From positions 1-7,795 of the forward strand of contig LJCR01000085.1 in NCBI GenBank assembly GCA_001399705.1: DNA of 7,795 nucleotides, given 5' to 3'. The DNA is from Kouleothrix aurantiaca (GTDB lineage Bacteria > Chloroflexota > Chloroflexia > Chloroflexales > Roseiflexaceae). The position numbers were made by a program, and so were the translations under genes. Of this stretch, positions 1 to 6,000 are shown piece by piece. The notes below the pieces were generated by a model. That model had not been told where the DNA came from, did no database searches, and saw nothing but the letters and a program-made list of their open reading frames with translations. The stretch's first letter is position 1; every line of letters starts with the position of its first letter.

Positions 1-69
1 GGTCTTGGTCTCCTTCAGGAGCTCTAGGACGACCTGGGCTTTGAAGCTGGCAGTGTAAGACTTTTTCAT
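1..69 (-). CDS. IS3-family transposase OrfA, N-terminal 23 residues (partial)
   Basis: The ATG at 69-67 opens a frame that stays open to the window edge and encodes MKKSYTASFKAQVVLELLKE followed by TKT. This is the usual start of IS3-family OrfA, the small helix-turn-helix protein that binds the element's ends and is normally joined to the OrfB DDE integrase by a -1 frameshift. Only the beginning of the first helix region is present; the rest of the DNA-binding domain and OrfB lie outside. The same 23 codons recur at 7726-7795 on the other strand. Family assignment rests on this short stretch plus the terminal sequence, so the IS3 subgroup cannot be named. Confidence 0.82.
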   Translation of the reverse strand, partial: MKKSYTASFKAQVVLELLKETKT

Positions 70-126
70 ACTGTTATTCTACAGAAGTCTGACCGTCTGA
101 CTGTACAGATTTCTGGGTCCACTATA
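1..126 (-). mobile_element. IS3-family insertion sequence, 5' end (partial, runs off window)
   Basis: These bases are an exact reverse complement of 7669-7795 (apart from that copy's last base), so the same element end occurs at both edges in opposite orientation. The shared sequence stops abruptly between 126 and 127. The tip reads TATAGTGGACCCAGAAATC on the minus strand, which resembles IS3/IS150-type terminal repeats in having a TGGACCC-like core a few bases inside the end. The element's first gene starts 57 bases inside the tip and reads out of the window. The insertion has cut an IS630-family transposase gene: that gene's reading frame meets a TAG stop supplied by the IS3 tip. The far end and target duplication are outside the window. 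Confidence 0.88.
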
Positions 127-349
127 TGGTGTTGACCTGCGGCATCAGCAACCAAAACGTTTCGCCGCTGTGTGGACGGACAAATCCGTAGAGATACAGC
201 CACTGGTAGCGGTGCTGAACCGTCACACCTGGTCGCCGGCCTTTGAGCGCCCATACTTTCCGAAGCAGCGGTTTGAGACCAATCCGATGCTCGTCCATAC
301 ACCACAATTCGACCTGCGCTTGGGGGTGCTCAGTCTGCACATCACTCAC
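127..349 (-). pseudogene. IS630-family transposase ORF2, DDE domain truncated by IS3
   Basis: The frame starts at a GTG overlapping the ORF1 stop and encodes the start of the IS630 DDE integrase fold. ELWCMDEHRIGLKP holds the first catalytic aspartate (in MDEHRIG), followed by KVWALKGRRP and the strand YQWLYLYGFVRPHSGETFWL. About 74 codons in, after LLMPQVNT, the frame runs into the IS3 tip and stops at once. The second aspartate and the glutamate of the DDE triad lie beyond that point and are lost, so no active transposase can be made. Reading ORF1 through the A7 site in the -1 frame gives a continuous fusion (KKKLASVVSDVQ), so the two-frame layout is probably original and not decay. Confidence 0.85.
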
Positions 350-849
350 GACGCTCGCGAGCTTTTTTTAAACGCTTCCTGTGCTGCCGCATCGGCCTTG
401 GCGTGGCGCGGTCGCGGTGTTTGCAGACTGAAGCCAAGCCGTTTGAGCCACTCCCAACCGCGTGCGACATTGACCTTCTTGCCACGCTTGGAGGACAACC
501 AGTCGGCAACCTTCTGGCTTGTCCACACGCCACCATCAGCAGGAGGCTCAAGCAGCGCGGCACGGAGTTCGTCTTGTTCAGCGGCGGTTAAGGCCAGGGC
601 ACGACCAGGATTGTCGTGACGACGATCACGAATACTGTCGGGGCCAAGGTCATTGTAGCGATGCAGCACGTTGCGGACATGCGTGACGTGATAGCCAGTC
701 AGTTCGGCAACCACGGCGGCGGTCTTGCCTTGAGCCAGGTGCCAGAGCATGAGCCACTGACTGCGTGCGACCACGTCGCTGGCAGCGCGATACCGTCTTT
801 CCAGTTCGTCCTGCTCCAGATGTGGAGCAACGCTCAATTGTTTCGTCAT
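346..849 (-). CDS. IS630-family transposase ORF1 (winged-helix DNA-binding half)
   Basis: This 167-residue frame begins MTKQLSVAPHLEQ. Its middle contains a helix-turn-helix pattern (AVVAELTGYHVTHVRNVLHR), then an RRHDNPGR linker, then a second winged-helix-like part (VWTSQKVADWLSSKRGKKV, ending WEWLKRLGFSLQTPRPRH), the arrangement normally found at the front of IS630 transposases. I chose the ATG at 849 because the frame continues further upstream only into the disrupted host gene. The frame ends in TGA at 348-346, overlapping the GTG of ORF2 by GTGA. A run of seven As just before the stop could join the two halves by -1 slippage. There is no clear Shine-Dalgarno. It looks intact by itself, but its catalytic partner is truncated. 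Confidence 0.85.
   Translation of the reverse strand: MTKQLSVAPHLEQDELERRYRAASDVVARSQWLMLWHLAQGKTAAVVAELTGYHVTHVRNVLHRYNDLGPDSIRDRRHDNPGRALALTAAEQDELRAALLEPPADGGVWTSQKVADWLSSKRGKKVNVARGWEWLKRLGFSLQTPRPRHAKADAAAQEAFKKSSRAS
363..369 (-). promoter_or_regulatory. A7 slippery run, candidate -1 frameshift site of the IS630 transposase
   Basis: The minus strand reads TTT AAA AAA AGC in the ORF1 frame. A lysyl-tRNA on the second AAA could slip back one base within the run of seven As and read AAG next, entering the ORF2 frame. That frame is open from here to the DDE motifs, while its only upstream stop (TAA) lies just before the run. Several IS630-family elements make a fused transposase from two frames this way or by polymerase slippage on the A run. 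The site is seen directly; its use is inferred. Confidence 0.5.
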
Positions 850-876
850 GCGGAGAGTATACACCCGAAATTGGTA

Positions 877-1347
877 TAATTCGATTGAGCCTGTCCTCGC
901 GCGCTCCGTAAACCAGGTAGATAGCGAAGTGATACTGGCCTCGCTCCCTAAACGCTGTAAGTGTTCTGAGATCTTTCTGAATACCATTTACTGCGGCGTT
1001 TACTGGCTTTACCTCGATAATGATGAGGTTGCCACTCATATCGCCGGGGGTATGCACGAGTAGGTCAGGCTTGACGTCATCGGCATCGCCCCCCGCATAA
1101 CCGGGTGGGCTCTTTTATCAATCTCGCCGCCAAGAGAGTAGGGAAAATCGACTCTCTCCTGGTTCCTGTCCATCTCAACTCTGAGCTGATGGTAGAGCTC
1201 ATAGCAGTAAACTCGCTCGCGGTAAATCGGAAGTGGAGCGCCAGCAATAGGCAGAAGCATATAGTCATTACCGATGGCTGTTGTGGCTGCGTTAAAGTAC
1301 CTCAGAAAGCATGTGAAATCCTGGTCGAAATTTCTTTGAGGTTCCAT
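877..1347 (-). pseudogene. PD-(D/E)XK nuclease-like protein, frameshifted and cut by IS630
   Basis: The gene starts at ATG 1347, with a Shine-Dalgarno AAGGAG at 1361-1356, eight bases upstream. The first 86 residues include a conserved-looking IYRERVYCYELYHQLR segment and a GEIDKRAHP segment. At the G6 run (1094-1089) the frame is lost. One base away, the text continues as DADDVKPDLLVHTPGD, then NLIIIEVKP, then KDLRTLTAF and YHFAIYLVYG. PDLLVH plus IEVK forms a PD-(D/E)XK signature, so the protein was probably a small nuclease-fold protein of roughly 160 residues or more. It then runs into the IS630 end after DRLNRI, losing its C-terminus. A single extra G would restore the frame, so a sequencing error at the homopolymer is possible, but the IS truncation would remain. 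I do not recognise a named family. Confidence 0.75.
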
Positions 1348-1355
1348 GATCTAAG

Positions 1356-1361
1356 CTCCTT
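1356..1361 (-). promoter_or_regulatory. Ribosome binding site AAGGAG of the nuclease-like pseudogene
   Basis: The minus strand reads AAGGAG, eight bases before ATG 1347. It is the only textbook Shine-Dalgarno in front of any gene in the window and fixes that start. The two large intact genes lack one, so this small gene probably has a separate origin or its own expression mode. Confidence 0.7.
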
Positions 1362-1391
1362 ATGGGACTCGTCGGGCTGATAGATACCAGA

Positions 1392-1400
1392 AGTATAGCA
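1392..1400 (-). promoter_or_regulatory. Candidate extended -10 promoter for the nuclease-like pseudogene
   Basis: The minus strand reads TGCTATACT, an extended -10 (TGN then TATACT), about 45 bases before ATG 1347. That would leave a leader of roughly 38 bases containing the AAGGAG site. The -35 region is poor: the best match at about 16 bp spacing is TTCGGA. It suggests that the small gene was transcribed independently of the nuclease gene ending 180 bases upstream. Confidence 0.4.
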
Positions 1401-1526
1401 CCCAGAAGTAGCCTCCGAAGCGATTTAGGAAGTTCCTGCAGTCAACCAACGCGAATACCCGATTCATGGTATCGGCTAGTGTAAGGGCTGATTAGGAGAT
1501 TGGGTAGATAGACAGGTGTCTGAGCG

Positions 1527-2999
1527 TCAGGCGTTTGAAGCCGAGGGTTTGTTATCGGAGCGCGCGTCAATCAAATAGATGTCCGGATGATTATGGAGGT
1601 TGAGTTCGCGCAATATACGATTCACCTTCTCAAGCTCCTCCTGAGAGAAGTAGAGAATGACTTTGAGCGATTTGTCTGTGTCGTTGGCTTTCTCGTAAAT
1701 CTCAACTTGCTTCTCAAGATTTGCCCTCAGTTTGCTATTGCTCGCCAACTTAAATTCAACGAGGGACTTGTCTTTGCTGCCACGAGAAATCTTAAAATCG
1801 ACCGGGCCTCTACCGTTATTGGTCTCGCGGTTAACATCTGAAGGTGTTGCCCGCCAGGTGAGCCGAAACAGAATTTGGAGGTCTTCTTCTCTTTTGATAG
1901 GCTTTCCGTCCAAGTAGAAGAGCCGGTAGCCATCGTTGTTCTCAATGACTTGCTTGAGGAACGATACCCGCTCCCGTGCTTCTTCGAACGTATCCCAGGG
2001 CTGCTGATAAAAAGGAGTATTAGCGAGTAGTTGCTCGACAAAGGCTACAACTTGGTCAATGAAGACGGTCTGTGTTTCAAGTACCTTCTCGTTGCTAATC
2101 GTCTCCGCTTCATCGCCGTGATCTTCCTTGTAACGGATATAGTAATCAACCACCTGTGGAAACGCTCGCAAGGCTTTTGCAGCGGCCTCGTTTCGTTCTT
2201 TCTTAGTCGCCTTGTCAGACAGGACACTGAGAAAATAACTGCCCAGCTGTGCGCGAAGTTGGTCATCGGGGATGGCCAACGCGATTTGGTCGTATTGGTC
2301 AACCATGTCGCTCTTGCTAATCCAGATATCATCTTTTGTGAGGATGTCTTTGGGTGTTAAGAGCACATAGCTTTTACCGTAGTACGGTAAATCAAACCTA
2401 TCGCGCTCCCAGTTCTCAGTGAAATAGTTGAACCGGACGCGCTCCACCACAACTGTCCGTCTAAACTCCGGCCGAAGATGCTGGCGGGCAAAGATTTGGG
2501 TGTAGTCGAGGAGAAATTCCTTGATGAGATTGGTCGTGAAATCACTGATATTGTCTCTGCCGACGCCATCGGCAATCAAACAAAGCTTTTCAAGGTGGCT
2601 TCCCTTGGTCACACGCTCCTGGCCAAAATCGGAAAAGATTGAGTGGAGGTTTGCATTTAGCGCACGGGCGAAATCAATACCTAAGCCGCTACCCTTGTTT
2701 CCGACCTGCGAGAAGCCGAGCCAGTTTTGTTCAACTTCCTTAAAAATGTACCAGGACTTCAGCAGCGCTTCATTGATTGTTCCTTCAATGGATTTGCCTT
2801 TGAGGAACTGCAAGTAGCGAATAATATCTTGGTGCAGCTTTTGATATGCGGGGTTTTTGCTATTGAACAGTAGAAACGGGTCTATAAACAGCGGCAGGTC
2901 ATTAATCAGGGAGACATTAAACGCGCCGTATTCCTCCAAAAGGTCAGGCGAAACCTCAAAGAAGTCGGAAAAATAGATGTCAATTATCTGCTTTTCCAT
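1527..2999 (-). CDS. Uncharacterised 490-residue protein with C-terminal PD-(D/E)XK nuclease domain
   Basis: I do not recognise a named family. The C-terminal third carries a restriction-endonuclease-like core: acidic EED at 371-373 in a helix, D401 in GPVDFKISRG, E415 and K417 in LVEFKLAS, then Q431 and Y435 in KQVEIYEK, matching the QxxxY motif of RecB/Cas4-type nucleases. It is therefore probably a metal-dependent DNA nuclease. The N-terminal 370 residues are soluble and have no Walker motifs. They hold distinctive stretches such as LPLFIDPFLLF (35-45), NWLGFSQVGNKGSGLG (92-107), GSHLEKLCLIADGVGRDN (133-150) and YVLLTPKDILTKDD (211-224), perhaps for target sensing or partner binding. The start is secure because an in-frame TAG lies three codons before ATG 2999. 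There is no Shine-Dalgarno; a TATAAT lies just upstream. It follows the helicase gene by 74 bp on the same strand, so the products probably work together. Confidence 0.85.
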   Translation of the reverse strand: MEKQIIDIYFSDFFEVSPDLLEEYGAFNVSLINDLPLFIDPFLLFNSKNPAYQKLHQDIIRYLQFLKGKSIEGTINEALLKSWYIFKEVEQNWLGFSQVGNKGSGLGIDFARALNANLHSIFSDFGQERVTKGSHLEKLCLIADGVGRDNISDFTTNLIKEFLLDYTQIFARQHLRPEFRRTVVVERVRFNYFTENWERDRFDLPYYGKSYVLLTPKDILTKDDIWISKSDMVDQYDQIALAIPDDQLRAQLGSYFLSVLSDKATKKERNEAAAKALRAFPQVVDYYIRYKEDHGDEAETISNEKVLETQTVFIDQVVAFVEQLLANTPFYQQPWDTFEEARERVSFLKQVIENNDGYRLFYLDGKPIKREEDLQILFRLTWRATPSDVNRETNNGRGPVDFKISRGSKDKSLVEFKLASNSKLRANLEKQVEIYEKANDTDKSLKVILYFSQEELEKVNRILRELNLHNHPDIYLIDARSDNKPSASNA

Positions 3000-3010
3000 G
3001 TCGTGGTGCT

Positions 3011-3016
3011 ATTATA
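3011..3016 (-). promoter_or_regulatory. Candidate -10 box (TATAAT) directly upstream of the 490-residue nuclease gene
   Basis: A perfect TATAAT lies on the minus strand with its last base 11 bases before ATG 2999. Transcription would start about five bases before the ATG, giving an almost leaderless message, which would fit the missing Shine-Dalgarno. No good -35 is seen at 16-18 bp spacing. If real, it would allow nuclease expression independent of the upstream helicase gene. Confidence 0.35.
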
Positions 3017-3073
3017 TCCGCTCGATTCATGGACGACATTTGCTTCGCAGAACATTGCTGCGCGCCAATCACT

Positions 3074-6000
3074 TTAGCGATCATACACCACATCGCAACG
3101 TCGCCTCGCTTCAAAGACATTGCGTATTGCGCGGATGCCACTCTGCGTGCAGCCAATACTATATCCGGTATCTTCGTGGAATAACGTTCCGCTTGCATCC
3201 CTACCCAGTATGAGAATCGGGATATCGCCTGGATATTCTGAGGCCAGCCTATCAAGACTCACTAGTTCTACATCCTCAAGCGGATCTTCAACTGTAGACA
3301 GAAGGATAGCTGTTACACCTTGCTCTTCGCGGTCGATTGGGCTGAGAGCCGCCCTCGGCCTTTCATCTCGTGCATAAAGGGAAATGAGCTCATTCACTTC
3401 TTGAACTTCGATCAGGTCGCGTACTGCGTCAGCAAAGGGCGTCCGCCTCGGGCGACCAGGCGTCCGTGATGGATTACATGACAGGATAAGTTCATGTCGT
3501 GGCCTTGTGAAGGCAACGTAGCAGAGACGACCTGCCTCCAACTGCTCCTCGCGCGTACGCAGGTCTTTGTCACTCGGGAACATTCCTTCTTCGAGCCCAG
3601 GCACAATGACAATGTCGAACTCCAAGCCCTTAGCAGCATGGATAGACATTACATTCACCCTGCCACCGGGAAGAGTATCATCATCTACGTGCTCGAATAA
3701 GCTATTGTAGGCCGCGAATGAGTCGAGCGCTCCGGGAAGATCATTGATGCTGTCCAGTTGCTCGCTTATTATGCTGATAAACACCTCAAGTAGGGTGGCA
3801 AATTGATCCGCGTTCTTGTCATTCTTATACGTGCGTAATGGTGTTTCAGCTATTACCCAGCGCATAAACGAATCGAAGTCGCTGCTTTCACGCAAGCGGG
3901 TGCGCATCTTATCCATCATTACGACGCCGTCGCGTAACGATTGTGCCCGTCCCTCTCCAAGGTGCGGGATACCAAGATCTGCATAGCGAATCGGCTCAGC
4001 GAATGCCACCAACATGTTTTCCTGGCGGGCGTTCAATAGATCCCACAGCGTACTATAGCCAAGACGTTGACATGCGGCGATCATTCCATCGATCACCCTT
4101 TGGCCAATATCAGGGAAGAATTTGGTGTCGAGCGCATCACGTAGTAATTCGTCATTGGCTGGCTGTAAGAGAGCTCGTAGATAGGATACGAGCCCATTGA
4201 TCATTGGGTTCCCATAGAATGGCTCCAGTCCTCGGCTGACGAAAGGAATTTTAGCTTCCATTAATGCTTTGCTAAGAGCTTCTGCTGTTTTCTCCGCAGC
4301 CACAGACCCATGTTTTGCGCGGATGAGAATAGCGATGTCACGGGCCTGTGTTTTTCCCGAGTCGAGTGCTATTCGAATGCGGCCTGCAATCTCTTGCGCT
4401 TCTTCCTCCATGGTCGTCGGTTCAATCAACGTCACGGCTGGCGCCGCTCCAGCATTCGCACGTGCTGCCACCAGTTCGAGACGCTCCACTCCTGTGAGTT
4501 CTGGCTTAGCAATTTGCAGCGCTATCTCGATAATCCAACGCGAACTGCGATAATTACGAATCAGATCGTATTGCTCGGTCGTTGGAAAATGCTGGTCGAA
4601 ATCGCGGAAGAGTTCATAGTGAGCGCCGCGCCATGAATAAATCGCTTGCTGGGCGTCGCCAACCACGAGCAAGGAACGATCAGGCTCGGGCGGGCTGGCA
4701 ACCGCGTAACCAAGTGTGAGCAACCGAATGAAATCGAATTGTGTCTGATTTGTGTCCTGAAATTCGTCTACCAATACATGCAGAAAGCGATTCCGCACAC
4801 GGTCGAGTACATCAGGATACGTCCCTAGCAGTCGTACTGCCAGAATCAGTAGGTCGTCGAAATCAACGAAGTTGCCCTCACGTAATGCCTGATCATATGC
4901 TAGATAACAGGCACGCAAGATCATATCGTCTGATGTTTTGATACGCACATCGCTGGGTGCGATGCCATTTTGCTTGTGCCGGTCAATGAATTTTTCAACC
5001 TCCTCTTCTTCAAGCCAATCACGTCGTCGCCGTCTCTTATTGTGTCCCGCAACGATATCACGGATCAAACCATTGAGATGTTTTCCGTTTGCGATGCGGA
5101 AGGTGCTGGCCCTGCCCATAAATTTAGGCGGATCGAGATGGACAATCTCAGAGCGTAGGATACGGGAGCAGATGCTATGGAATGTACCGACGGTTATCCG
5201 ATGAGCAATTTCAAGCCCGAACCGCTCCCGCAGGCGATCCCGAATCTCACCTGCTGCTTTAACCGTGAATGTGACGGCCATAATATTGTGTGGATTGACC
5301 CGATGATAGTCGAGCAGATACTCGATACGCCGAGTTAAAACGCGCGTTTTACCGGTGCCAGCTCCGGCGCGTATCTTTGAAACCCCAAGAGGAGCCAGAA
5401 CAACTTTTTGTTGCTCTGCATTGAGGCCATTGAGCAAACCAGGAGACATCTCCAGTCGAGCTAATTTTGCACGCAGCCGTTCTTCTTGCACATTGGTGTG
5501 ATGGATAATTACAAGTCGCTCCGATGCTCGTGAATATCCTACATAGAGTAGTTGGTCGATTTCGTGACGGTCAAGGACATCAGGATCGATCTCGACCAAG
5601 ATAACGATCGAACGTTCCAAGCCCTTGAACTGATAAATCGTAGTCCAGCAAACTGAGTTTGAGTGGAGGTCATCACTTAATCCAAGCTTGGGTGCTAAGT
5701 GACGAAGCATCGTCTGATTTGTACCGCGTGCAGAGAGGATCGCAATATTACAATCCTGCACCTGCCTTTCACGGAGATTGCGCAGAAGAGTCTGGAGGTG
5801 ATATTCAAGGTCATCAACTGAGCCATTATAGGTCAAGAACCCAGGATTGCGGCCTTGCTCCCCCACCGATATTGGCCGTGTTTCACCATCATAGAACCGC
5901 ATAATCAAATCATGGATGGTCTTCGTGGTGCGGAAATTCTTTGTGAGCGGCACAATCAAAACATCTGCGGGAATGCCTGAGCGACGTGCATAGAGTCGTT

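Larger units (their letters stand above)
127..880 (-). mobile_element. IS630-family insertion sequence remnant, truncated by IS3
   Basis: Two overlapping minus-strand frames here encode the helix-turn-helix half and the start of the DDE half of an IS630-family transposase. The 3' end of the element is missing because an IS3-family copy begins at 126. The 5' end is placed at roughly 876-880 because the upstream nuclease-like frame stops resembling that protein after its codons for DRLNRI, and IS630 elements insert at TA (a TA-rich stretch lies at 875-879). The exact tip is uncertain by several bases because the partner inverted repeat is lost. With only one end and a broken catalytic domain, the copy should not move by itself. 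Confidence 0.8.

Noticed and set aside
170..619. Plus-strand open frame of 149 codons over the IS630 region
   Set aside because: It lies antisense to the IS630 transposase frames, which show clear family motifs; this frame has none.
1459..1475. Possible stem-loop CCGAT-N7-ATCGG after the nuclease gene as a terminator
   Set aside because: The stem is only five pairs and no T-rich tract follows on the minus strand.
3046..3062. Stem-loop CGCAG-N7-CTGCG between the helicase and nuclease genes
   Set aside because: A five-pair stem without a T tract is expected by chance and does not support a terminator or processing site.
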